NCBI RefSeq assembly: GCF_000218685.1
Contig: NW_006763304.1
Coordinates: forward strand, 677,269 to 741,268
Reading direction: 5' to 3'
DNA from: Serpula lacrymans var. lacrymans S7.9
Lineage: Eukaryota > Basidiomycota > Agaricomycetes > Boletales > Serpulaceae
DNA length: 64,000 nucleotides
Numbering within the stretch: the stretch's first letter is position 1; each line of letters begins with the position of its first letter. The translations under genes and the position numbers were made by a program. Below the pieces are notes generated by a model, which did no database searches, had not been told where the DNA came from, and saw only the letters and a list, made by a program, of their open reading frames with translations. Below, in pieces: positions 48,222 through 58,991 of this stretch.

Positions 48222-48703
48222 AGTGGTCAGACGCGTAAATGATAAATGGGGAAGGGAGGATTCAAAAAAGAGGTGCGCAGAATATTGGTATAACTGTCGT
48301 CTTTGTATACTAGGAGTAGTAGCGGTCGCAAGACACCAACGAGAAGCCAGGTAGAGGGTGCGGTTTTGAATCTGATTAAGGCCTTGGCTGCGATTGTCCA
48401 CTTGACGACATGACAGTAAGGAGAACGTTGACATGGCCGAAATCGGCTACGCGTAAGATCGGCCGTGCCAGTGAGCGTGAGCGCTGACTCGGTGTTACTA
48501 CTACTACTTGGTACGGTCACCATGTCCAAAGCCCTTTAGCTCCCATCTACACCGCGTCTCTTCAGGACAGGCAGCTCAGAGTCATCCACATCAGCCCAGG
48601 CGCTCTTTCTCATCGACATTCATCGTGGTACAGCCTGGACATCTTCCCCGTTCAAACATAATCTCCAGCCACAAGCTCTCCCACCAGTTCTACGGAGTGT
48701 ACA

Positions 48704-49693
48704 ATGAATGCCATTATGAGCAGAATTTTGCCCTTCAAAAGGACATCATTTCTCCGTGGACTAACGACATCCAGCCCTCCTCCCCCACGCACCGAACTCC
48801 CTGGCACCACACCTTCCCACCTCTCCTATATCTTCATCCACACCCCACAACCACCCAGCCAATACCCCTCCAAATACAGCACTCCCGTCCAACGTGCTCT
48901 TCAAGTCAGAGCTACAAAATGGGGTGGCTCTGTTGGGTTCTCGTGGTCGCCCGATCAACCTGCTATACCTGCACTGCCATCTGAGTCCAGCATAGACTCT
49001 ACGACTGCCTCACCTTCGAGCGAACAGGAGTACTACCTCACCGCGTTCTCCTCGCGTGGTCGGCTGGTTATACCTAGTGTATCGACGTCGAACGTCGAGG
49101 AGGTGGAGAGCAGGTTGAGAGAGCATGCGCAGCCATTGCCTTCAGCTGCTCATGGTCACGGTGTGCAGCCAGAGACGTCTGAATCCCAGGATGTGTACAT
49201 CTACGTGTGCACACATGGGGCTCGCGATTGTCGATGCGGCGATACGGGAGGTGCAGTTGCCAGTGCACTGCGTGAACAAGTGTCAAGGATCGATGGAGGA
49301 AGGCATATAAAGGTTGCGGAAGTGGGTCATGTCGGAGGTCACAAGTATGTCTTCTCGTCTTTGTTATAGTACAGTCACAGTCCTTAAAACCCCCAATTTT
49401 TCTACTCCTAGATATGCTGCCAATGTTCTCATATATCCACACGGAGAATGGTGCGTATCTTTGATTTACAGTAGTCATTGTAATATGGCTTACATTGCCT
49501 TCTTCTGTTCAGGCTGGGGCTTGTGCAGCCGGAAGATGTGCCAAGTATAGTCGATACTGTACTTGCAGTACCTTTGCGACCACTTACCGCTGACGACGCA
49601 CCTCTATTTCCTTCACATTGGCGAGGCAGGATGGGACTTTCGAAAGGGGAACAAGTAGACCTCTTTGCATCTTACCATAGCAGCACGCCGTAG
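48704..49693 (+). CDS. Sucrase/ferredoxin-like (Apd1/Aim32-type) thioredoxin-fold protein
   Basis: Three exons: 48704-49344, 49412-49450 and 49513-49693; 286 residues. Family motifs are clear: VYIYVCTHGARDCRCGDTGG, with the two Cys that ligate a [2Fe-2S] cluster, and VGHVGGHKYAANVLIYPHGE, carrying the conserved His ligand pattern H-x3-H. Then comes LGLVQPEDVPSIVD. Proteins of this group (Apd1 and Aim32 in yeast) bind an Fe-S cluster with His/Cys ligands; Aim32 is mitochondrial, and Apd1 is linked to resistance to redox-active compounds. The N-terminus MNAIMSRILPFKRTSFLRG is basic and lacks acids, consistent with a mitochondrial presequence, so an Aim32-like role is favoured. It is divergent from the TPR gene, with about 480 bases between starts. 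Confidence 0.88.
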
Positions 49694-49891
49694 TCTGTCT
49701 GTGTAGCATCTAGGACTAGACATTTCACGACAACACAATCATGATCACTTGTCAGGATCAGACACCATTCTACATAACCATATATCCCAGCACCGCGTCC
49801 CCCCAGTTTCAGCATTCAGGTTACAATTGACTTTTATTTTTGTTTAACTCTGTAGATGCAAAGATGCACTTTTGTCCGTCGTCGTCATCAC

Positions 49892-51190
49892 TCAACTCTC
49901 ATACCAGACGAATGAAGTCCTGGTCGGGAGCTCCGTGTTCACAGCAACCTGTTCCAAATTCCTCCCTCCCTCTGTCCTCCTAAACATCTTAACACCCGCC
50001 GTCCCCGCATACCCAGCCGCCACGATATACTCCTCCCCAGCCCCCGCCGGACCCATCATCATCCCTCTAATCTGGTCCAACCCCGTATACACCTGCTGCA
50101 CCAGTTGCAACCCGTCTCCCACATGCTCGAATATGGCAATCGTGTCCCCGCGCGAGTCTTGCACGCCTGTGTTACGGTTCGATGTGTATATGTACGGAGT
50201 GGGGAAGTTCTCGGTGGGCTCGGGGATAAGGATCTCGGCGCCAGCAAAGACGGAGCCGGCAGGTGGGTTGGGTGGGATCATGGAGAGGTCAGCGAGGATG
50301 GGGGTTGTACCGTTGGGAGGAGAAGGGACGGCTTGGAGGGTGAGTGTGCTGGCGAGCTCGTGGACGGTGTAGAGCATGTCCTCTGTATTTCGATAAATGA
50401 AAATAGTCAGAATGGGGAAGACGAGAATCACATACGATAGATTCGAATGTGCCTCGGTCCGCTGTACTGTGGCTGTTCTATCAGACCCTGGATCTTCCAG
50501 TCACCTGCCGATCCGTTCTGGGTAAGCCTCCAGATCTTGTCGTTTCCCTAAGAGAATGATGCAGTTAGCGAGAAGTGGTAGGTCGGAACAATGAAAGACG
50601 TACCTTGTCTGGTACAAATACTTCTGAGCCATACTGGTAAGCCATATGGGGAAGCGAGACATTCGGGGCTGGAGGCGAGGGGAACGTGATCGTTGTAGAG
50701 TCATTAGAGAAGTACAGTTGATCTTCCAGAGTCGGGATAATACGACCTGTCCCCGAGCCATACTACATGTAATGAATAGGTTAGTAAACTCCCAGACCCG
50801 GACCTGGCGTGCTTTATTAACGTACGTTCATGATGCCGACCTGGCCAGTGGTCAGCTGTGCACAGTAGGGAGGGCCATCTCCTCCGGAGTATGCAGTGTC
50901 GTAAGGGCCCGTCAAAGCACCTTCAGGCCCTACGGTGAAAGACTGTAGTGCTCCTGGAGTATTCTCATTTACCGCACTTCAAACCAAGCAACAACATCAG
51001 TATCGACGATGCGTAACCTAAACACAACGTACTAGAGAATGCTGGTATTCGTAACACTAGCACTAATCCAGGACGGGTTTGGACCTGTTGTGTATTGATT
51101 GAGGTAGGTGAGGGAGTTGTCGTCCGTGTTGAAGCTGTAGGTAGCTATGAAGGTGGTGTATCCACCTGCGAGGATGGTGAAGTTGACCAT
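49892..51190 (-). CDS. Lactonase-family beta-propeller protein (6-phosphogluconolactonase-like)
   Basis: Five minus-strand exons: 51190-51033, 50976-50826, 50762-50604, 50547-50436 and 50382-49892; 356 residues with consistent phases. The repeat pattern is that of seven-bladed lactonases of the cyclo-isomerase type: ILAGGYTTFIATYSFNTDD, TTGPNPSWISAS, ILYAVNENTPGALQSF, HMAYQYGSEVFVPDKGNDKI, SGPRHIRIY, then YIYTSNRNTGVQDSRGDTI and IRGMMMGPAGAGEEYIVAAG near the end. Members hydrolyse or form lactones (6-phosphogluconolactonase in bacteria, carboxy-muconate cyclase in fungi). No signal peptide is evident, so it is probably cytosolic. Substrate cannot be assigned from sequence alone. It is convergent with the sucrase/ferredoxin-like gene, about 200 bases apart. 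Confidence 0.88.
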
Positions 51191-52579
51191 ATTGGGTACG
51201 AGAGCCTAGGGGAAGGAACCTGGACAGGAAATGTGCGTTGCAACGGTCCGCTGGCTTTTATGCCAAAAGGCTTGGCCTCGACGAATTTTCGCATGGACAT
51301 GGTGGAGACGGACTGTCGAATGCCACGAGATGCCACGATGGTTGAGTGGAGACCAGAACGGAACGGCTTTCCTCGGTTGTGGGTGGGCTAATAAGATCTG
51401 AGAGGAAGGTCACAAGGCAAGAAATTAGCTGCACATGACCGCGTTTTCGAAGATTATGGAGGAGGAAAGAAGACTGCGAAGACTGAGATCTGTATCCCAT
51501 TAAAGATGCGGTTCCAGAGCGGTTTATGGTGCGATTCGGATCCCACGACGTTGGTCAGAACTTGAATGAATATAAACATATCTACGAGGACAGAAGACGG
51601 GACGCGAGAGATATCAGAAGGTGATACTATATAATATTGCGGGAAGATGCGTGATGTCATGGTTGATACAGGTTGATGGAACTGAATATGCCGGTGAAAA
51701 GCTCTTGACATTTGTTTCGTGGAAACATTTCGGGAAAACAAAGAGTCGAGCTCTGACATCTAGAAGACAGAAAATACCTCGAGACGTTATTGTCCGAAGC
51801 TTCGCCAGCGTCGGAAGCTTCTCAGTGTCCTACCACGGCTTGTAGCTGGCAGCAAGTTGGCGATAACGGGCTACATGGACGAGCTCAGACTTTGTTTGAT
51901 GTTCAGCTCAGGAGATGATGGGTGTAAGAGTACTATATACATGGTTCATAGACGACTGTAAGAAAAGCTGAAACGAAAAGCTCACCTGACTGCCATAAAA
52001 GGCAATGCTGCCTGCTTGGGTGGCTGGTCCGTGCGCACGTCCCACCGGTATAAAAGGGGGGCTCGCCCGTAGTTGAATCCTCATACTTACCTTGATGGCA
52101 TGAACCTCTTCAAGTCCTCTGGTTTGTGGGCCGTGGAGATCCTTCATAGCACGGCGACCTTGTCCATACAGAGGGTGTCTACGATTTGTATAGGCTTCGG
52201 TCTATGCACTGTCTCAATATTTTCCAGTCCTGCCACGGCCACTCTGGCTGGGCAGGCCATTTCTTTTGCTCTTCCACGGTCCTAACCCTAACCTTAGTTA
52301 CAACTCTTATTGCCTAGTATAGACATTGCAATATATGCCACTTCGCTTGCCTTACTCGCTGTGAATTCGTGGATGTAGACTGAGACACTTCTTGCCATCC
52401 ACAAGCTTGCTTTTCGTTCAGACTGCAAGCCTTAGTGAAGTTGCACTACAACTTGCTGCAGCAGCGTGAATCTTGTTCGTTCAAGCGAGTTGGAAGTGCA
52501 ACCACAAATCCAGACTTCCCTTTGACCCAAATCATATCTTTTCACGTTCTCCACGAAAGATACAATAAACCCCTTCATT
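51191..52579. other. 1.4-kb intergenic stretch
   Basis: Between the starts of the lactonase gene (-) and GLE1 (+). Short frames only, with no family match. The sequence CCTAACCCTAACC at about 52281 is two fungal-type telomere units, too short to mean anything alone. A TATA-like ACTATATACATG lies near 51932. Confidence 0.4.
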
Positions 52580-54756
52580 ATGCGCTTCGGTCTGCCCCGC
52601 AGTCCTTCAACTTCACCCGTCAGACGGTAACGCTAATCCTGCTCCCAATCTTCCCTTTTAATCACTCACCCATTCCTAGGCAAAACAGGCGAAGTTCCAC
52701 ATTTGGCCTCCAGTCCGACTCAGACGACAGCAACTCAGCTAGCCCTTACTCAGACTCAGATACAGACTCATCAGATAACGACATATCTTCCAACTCATTC
52801 TGCTACGAATCGGAGTCAGAGGTCCCTCCACCACCCCCGTGCGTCTCATATTCAACTACCCTTTTCTCCCTCTCCTCCAATGCATTTGTACTGGTTCTGA
52901 CGAAAATCTTAAATGTTAGAAAGCCATCTAGAGAACCGCGCGATCCAGCCGAACAACGCTATATCGAGGAGACAGTCGCTGCGATACGCCTTCGGACGCG
53001 ACATTATGATCCATACGAAGAGTGGGAGAAGCAGACACGGAAGGATGCCTTCGTAAGTCCATAATCCTTCGTTTCCCGATTATATCTTGTTTTTCATCTT
53101 CCACACTCTCATTCACCATACGATCACTTCCCGCTCTATCATTAACGCTGACCATAAACTCATCAACCAGCGCACCGCTCGCAAAGAGCAAACCCGCTCA
53201 CGCCTGCTCAGATATGAGCAACAGTCCCAGCACCGCACGCAGGAGCTACAACGCCTCGCCGCCATCCACGCCCAGCAGTTAGCAGAGGTGCAAAAGCAAC
53301 TTGCGAGTATGCAGCTGCAGCAGCAGACAGATGTGAACGGGCTACGAGAGAGGTGGCAAGACCAAGATAAGAGGCAGAAGGATAGGATCGAGGCGACTAT
53401 CAGATATGAGGAGGAAAAGGTGCGAGTGCGGCTCGAGGCTGAACGGAAAGTGAGAGAAGAGGAGGAAAGGAGGAAGAGACAAGAGGAAGAGAGGAGACAG
53501 GCTGAGGAGGAAGAGAGGAAGAGAGAGGAAGAAGAAACACGAAAGCAAAGAGAACAGGAAGAATCGGAGAGACGAGAGAAAGCAGATCGGATACACGCAG
53601 AAGCAGAAGGGAGAAGGCTATTGGGTATGACTGCCGCTGATCAAGACTGGATTTCAGCACGTGAAACGCTAAAGGTAAGCCTTTTCTTTGCGGTTTTCGA
53701 GGTTGCCATTAGAGTGACCCGCGATCCGTACAGAACTTGAAAGCTGGTCCGATGAAAAATGTAAAAGCAAACAAGCAGTTGAAGAGTGCTTGGAGTGGCT
53801 TGCGGCGGCAAATTACGCCCAAAATAGGGCAGCTCACAACTGACCCTCAGTCCATATCGCGCATCGTAAGTCTCTCCTCCCGTTCCCTATCCTTTACTCA
53901 CTTACACGACCGCATAGTCCCAACAAATCATTGAAATCGCCCGACCCAACCAGCCCCATGGTCAAGACATATACTTCGCCCTCCTCTCGTCCCTTGCAAA
54001 AGCCATCCTCCTCCAAGCTGAAACAGAAGTAACGGCCGAGAAAAAAAGTGCCGTTCCCCTCGCCCAAGTCACCGTCAACCTCCTCACCTCCCTCGACTGC
54101 TTCCCTGCCATCTTCTTCGCGAAGCTCGTCCAGCGCTCAGGTGGCTGGCCCATCCCTTCTACGATACCCGCTACAGATTCGGACGGGACTGCGTGGGAGG
54201 TCGAAGGGGAGAGGATCAAGGCGATGGGATATAGGACGAGTGAGGAAGGCGTGAGGGAAGGCACTGGGGAGTATGTGGCCAGGGTGACAGGGATTATGAG
54301 GGTGTATTTTTTGATATTGGTGTTACCAGTCCAGCAACCTCTAGAGAAGATGTTCCAGATGCCAAGGTTCTGGACGTACTTTGCACGCATGATTGGAGAT
54401 GCGAGGCTGCTAGAGACAGCTGTTGCAGCGCAAGTGCTTTACGGTGCGTAAGCATTCTACATTTTTTGGCACCTTACCAGGCGCTTGCGCGTGGTGTTGC
54501 GATGATAAAGTGTGAAGAGTGAGGAACTGACGTGTAGGTTTGATGTCATATAGCTGGACTCGATGTCGCCGGGCTAGAGGCGAAGAACATATGGGGCCGG
54601 CAGTGGGTGAAGATGCTCGAACTGTTGTACATGGGGGCTACGCAAGGTATCAACGGCTCGAGCGACAAGCTCCTCGGCGGGCAAAGTCCAGAAGGGAAGG
54701 CCGCGCGAGTGCGAGTGCAGCTCGAAATCGAGAGGATCTTGAAAGCACCAAGCTAG
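52580..54756 (+). CDS. GLE1: mRNA export factor GLE1 (nucleoporin)
   Basis: Seven exons: 52580-52626, 52680-52838, 52920-53052, 53171-53674, 53734-53865, 53918-54443 and 54554-54756; 567 residues with all phases matching. The N-terminus is short and Ser-rich with an acidic run (SDSDTDSSDND). The middle is a highly charged coiled coil (residues about 150-290, runs of EEERRKRQEEERRQAEEEER). The C-terminal HEAT-like domain has AGPMKNVKANKQLKSAW, ITPKIGQLTTD, AVPLAQVTVNLLTSL, GGWPIPST, GYRTSEEGVREGTGEYVARV and GRQWVKMLELLYMGATQG. Gle1 sits on the cytoplasmic face of the nuclear pore and, with inositol hexakisphosphate, activates the DEAD-box helicase Dbp5 during mRNA export. Order and length fit the family well. 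Confidence 0.93.
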
Positions 54757-56150
54757 TCAACATCGATGAATTAGACAATGGGATGAAACTGGAAAGCCAC
54801 GATGGCAGGACTCGAGCACTGTATGAGAGCACCTGTTATTATCGCTTTATCTGATTTACGCATTTTGCTTTATGTTTATGATGTTGCATGATTGTATACG
54901 ATGTTTTTAACGAATGTGAACGTGATTGATGTCTGTGTACAGTATATATAAATCTACTGCATTTTCCCTATATGTACAGTTGTAGATCTGAATCATGATG
55001 CATGATGCTTTACAGCTGGTGAAGTGGGGAGAAGCTAAAGACACTTCTCGTAACGGGTATATGTCTTATTCACTCAAATCAGGTTATCTAGCGCAGGCAT
55101 ATAGATACTACTTTCAGACTTATGTTGTTCCGGTGTCTTTCCGTTGGCCATCGTTCCAAGTAATTGAATTACGGTATGCCTTAAGGTATGTACATTTTCG
55201 TAATAAGTCTTATCATCCAACGTATTTCCCCTAATGCTACGAAGTTCTGACCTTCCAATTCCTACTATTTTTCTCTTCCAGCCTTCTTCATTCTGTCTTC
55301 GAGACTTCCGAGTTTCTGGCGTTAAACCCCATGTCAGCTAAGGCTCTGTAGAAACAAATTAAATGTTATTATGCTCAGACATGCTGTAGGAGTGTCGTCC
55401 CACTATTACCGATAGTTAAGGTGAATACCTGCTGATGGGTCGAATAGCTGCGAGCCACGATATATGGTGCTGGGTTCGTTGTGAAGCCATGCATGTTCGC
55501 TATTTAATGGGCATGTTTGAAAGGTGCGTACACTGCAGCACATCATCTCACATATGACCGACAAGCTTGGCACGGGGCCATAGCATCGGCTCATTTCCCT
55601 GTCTTGATGTCTTCGCAAGCTTAGTAGGCGCCCTATTTACACCCCCAAATGAATTGGTGCAGCCACACGCTTCTTTTTTTAAATTAGAAACGAACTGAAC
55701 TCACTGAAGTTGGCAGCACGAACTGAGAATCGAGCACACCTATTAGCTCGACTTCATCAATCTGTCAGCGCTGCGGCTACAACTTGGATGCACAGATTGC
55801 TGCACGATTTGCACGATTTGCACTATCTTCAACGATAAGCGCAACACCTTCACTGTGGAGGATAAATGTAGACGTTTTAGTATTATTAATATGAGTGTTA
55901 TAGATAGGAATTTCATCACTGAAAAGTTTCGTCGTGATGTATAGCCCATCCGCACGGGAGTTCTAGAATAACACCTCTAGTAAGCCACCTGATTTGAGTG
56001 GCAAGTCTGCGCCAATTTTAGCACCTGGTAACCACGAGGTTCAGATATGTACTTATTACTTTCGCAGCGCTCACATAAAGATAGGGATGGGACGGATCAA
56101 GTATTGAAACCTCCTTGGCTGATGGAAAAAAACGTATACTCTTCAGCTCA
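54757..56150. other. 1.4-kb stretch without a supported gene
   Basis: AT-rich 3' region of GLE1 followed by short frames on both strands. I see no motif, RNA gene or element ends. Confidence 0.4.
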
Positions 56151-57050
56151 AAAGATGATCATTGATGGTGTACCACTAACCGCATTGGTATAAGGGTCCT
56201 GCCGACCCTCGAAGTGATGGCAGAGATGTTTATCGGGAAGTTTAAACGTGGGAAATCCTTGATAGGAGGAGAGATAAGTTCGTTCTGAAGTACCAGCAAT
56301 TTCCAGAACTTGGTAGATTCATATAACTCGTGGTACGCACCTGGAACATGAAAGCCTGAAATTGCATATTGGCAGCCTGTTCAGCGCATGGAGTACGCTA
56401 GTATTTCCACTAGAAGAATGTGAATCCTGAGACTATGAAGTAAGCGCCATTGAAAAAGGCCCTGATATGAATGATCAGACTGTATATTTGTGGTGTAGGA
56501 TGCCGCGCAGCTCACCTATAGGGAGGTACAATTCCCAGGCCGGTTGCGGGTGTTTCAAATGAGCTCAGGATCCAGGTGTCTGCTTCCATGCGACGGGCAG
56601 AATCACCGCGGAAGTACTTGAGTGTGAAGCACTTGAAAACCGGGCCAGAATAGTAAAAACATATCCCTAGAATCGATATTTCGTTTGACTCAGATATCTG
56701 CATGTCAAAGCACAGCCAGTCACAGAATGAAAAGCTGACCATGGCATGTACGAATAACCCTCATCCAATGATGTCAAGGCCTGGTGAACATATGGACGTA
56801 TGGACACGACCTTGCCGCCGCCGCATCGGTGACGTGCGCAGCCTGGTCGTCCACATGCACATGCCATCTGAATCCGTCGTTTCTGTAATGATCGTAACGG
56901 CATCAGATTACTCGGATCAGCATTATGTTCACATACTACTTACCGTAGGCTGTAGCATACTGATCAAGCTGTTGCAAGTTCCTTACAGGTACAGGCACGT
57001 CAATGGTAAAGTCATCACAATGGAGCCACTACGAGACGTCATCACTAGCT
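56151..57050 (-). CDS. Possible multi-exon gene of unknown function
   Basis: Minus-strand blocks look coding but I could not phase them all. From about 56860 NDGFRWHVHVDDQAAHVTD can be spliced to SFSFCDWLCFDMQISESNE, then YFRGDSARRMEADTWILSSF and GLGIVPPYR before a GTGAGC donor near 56518. At the 3' end (56290-56151) two overlapping frames stay open to stops; one reads TYLSSYQGFPTFKLPDKHL and ends MIIF. The plus strand also has a 150-codon frame over part of this (56702-57151). I do not recognise a family. It might be a real fast-evolving gene, or a decayed one. Confidence 0.25.
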
Positions 57051-57514
57051 GTAGACGCTCGGGGCAAAGTCTATGGTCAAGTACTAACTACCTAACTATG
57101 TTCATTAAAATTCGTATCCAAATCATCTACCTAATCGTCAATGGGGCGTAAAAGAAGCAAGAGGAAAGAGCCATGCTACAGGAAGTTGTGGATCCGCGCA
57201 ACTAATTAAAGAGATCAGAGTGACTCTTTGCAATAAAAAAAGAATAATCCGAGAAATAGAAGCAGAAGATAATAAGTAACAGAAAGGCTGCGATGGTGGT
57301 AAATTTTCCATCCACAGGGTCAGAGAGTCGGACAAACCAAAAAGAGAAAAGAGATAGTAATGATATATGTCAGAAGAAGATTCGAGAGAGGAAGAGCGTG
57401 AAATCATCGAGCCGGACGAGGAAAGCGAGGTCGAAAGAGTAAATGGTGATAAGATAGTTATAGGAAGTCTGGTATCCAAAATCAAAATCAAGTCGAAAAG
57501 TCTAGTCCTGCACA

Positions 57515-58991
57515 CTAAGCAGCGTTCGTCGAAAGCGTTGAACGATGAGCTACGGAGGGCCGTGCTGATGCAGATGAAGATGAATAGCCCGCAGGGAGCG
57601 AGTAGTTCATTGATTTGCTCGAAGGAGGACTGTAAGCGATGTCAACGGAGGGTAACCAGCGCTCGTGTGTCTTCTCTTTTTCCTTCTCATCAGAATAGGA
57701 ACGAGTCATTTTTTGTGGGGAAACATGAGAGGAAATTGAGTAAGTGCGAGGTTTCGATGGTAGCGGAGGGGGTGGGGATGTTGCCCGATAAAGAGGTGAC
57801 ACAGGCGTCTCCGGTCGGACAGTCGCAGGTGTGTGCGGTCTGATAGCTGGGGTTGTTGGGCGAGACATGGACGCAGAGGCCGATCGCATGTGAACGGGAT
57901 TTAAGCGAGATAACGGCGACTGATTGTTTGCGCCGTACAACGATGCCGTCGACGCAGAAGAAATGGATTGCCGTCGCTCACCTGCCATCATCGGCGCTGC
58001 AGAACTTGGGCGCGCCGGTAGATGGGCAGCAACGGTGGATTTAAGATTAAAGCGACTAATCTCTGCACGCAGAGATTGACATTCTTGTACTTTTTGGGTA
58101 TAAAGCGTACGCTGCAAAAGGTCAGAAGTCAGTCTTACTCAGTTGTCAGCCTAAGATGGTCTCACCTGTCTAGAAAAGACATGTGGATTAGATCGGAGAA
58201 TTGGATGCATGGAAATAAGTCGACTTACTTTGACACTTCAGCTTCTAGTTTTGAAACTTCCATTTCCGCGTCATCGAGCTTAGCTTTGAGGTTGGCTTCA
58301 GTAGTTTTAGCCATTTTAGTTGCTTCGGAATGAGCAAAGTGGTTCATCAAGATAGCCCTGAGCAGTGCGGCACTCAATGACAAAGAAGAAAGCTGGGGCG
58401 CGAAGATCAGCAAAAAAAAAGTGTTGAAGGAGTATTTTAAAAAAATACCTGATCATCGGACTTTACTTCAGATGTTAACCATTCTTGCAGTTCCTTGTGG
58501 AGTGTGGTGACCTCCTCCACTGAGCATTTTTTTGCGGCGACCTTGGCCACCTTGTCTTCGAGCCTACGGGCCTCCGCGCGAACTCTTGAGCAGCTCGCCT
58601 CCATCAACAGAAAGCGCTCTTCTTTCCGTGCTCCAAAATCACTAGACTGGTCATGGGCCTCTATAGGAACTCCTCGACGGCGAGGAGCTGCCCTGGCATT
58701 AGATGGAAAGTCGATACGGATCAAACGAACGGTGTCGCTAGTAAACTGTTCGCGACAGAAAGGACAGACGGGCGTAAGGCGAGGGGATGTCTTTTCTACG
58801 ATGGTATTGCAACAGCCTGAACACAAAACATGGCCTGCTCGTCGATATGACTCGGTCAGAAAAAAGTTCCCACCAAGAAAAAAAAATGGGAAAAAAGTGA
58901 GCTTACCACAGGGAATGGAATGGGGCAAGCAATGCGGACCGTACTCTTCTGCGCACACGTCGCACACGGAACCAGGACTAAGTGTGAGCAT
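57515..58991 (-). CDS. RING-finger protein with coiled coil and disordered tail
   Basis: Five minus-strand exons: 58991-58907, 58834-58449, 58392-58229, 58169-58166 and 58111-57515; 411 residues. The RING is split by intron 1: VCDVCAEEYG, then HSIPCGHVLCSGCC, and VCPFCREQF, with the C3HC4 ligands in place. The RING is followed by coiled coils (RAEARRLEDKVAKVAAKK, then AKLDDAEMEVSKLEAEVSK) and a Ser/Pro-rich tail of about 170 residues (RPTTPAIRPHTPATVRPETP). N-terminal RING plus coiled coil is typical of E3 ubiquitin ligases that form dimers. Target unknown. Exon 4 is only 4 nt (ACAG): it is needed to keep the frame between exon 3 (phase 2) and exon 5 (phase 0), and both flanking introns have good GT and AG ends. 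Confidence 0.85.

Noticed and set aside
52281..52294. CCTAACCCTAACC, telomere-like units
   Set aside because: Only two units; too short to call an interstitial telomere or a chromosome-end relic.
53342..53660. Two minus-strand frames rich in Leu, Ser and Phe
   Set aside because: They are complements of the GLE1 coiled-coil codons (Glu/Arg-rich) and explain nothing by themselves.
57361..57843. 158-codon plus frame MSEEDSREEEREIIEPDEES
   Set aside because: It is antisense to the Ser/Pro-rich tail of the RING gene and its 3' region. Low-complexity sequence keeps both strands open.
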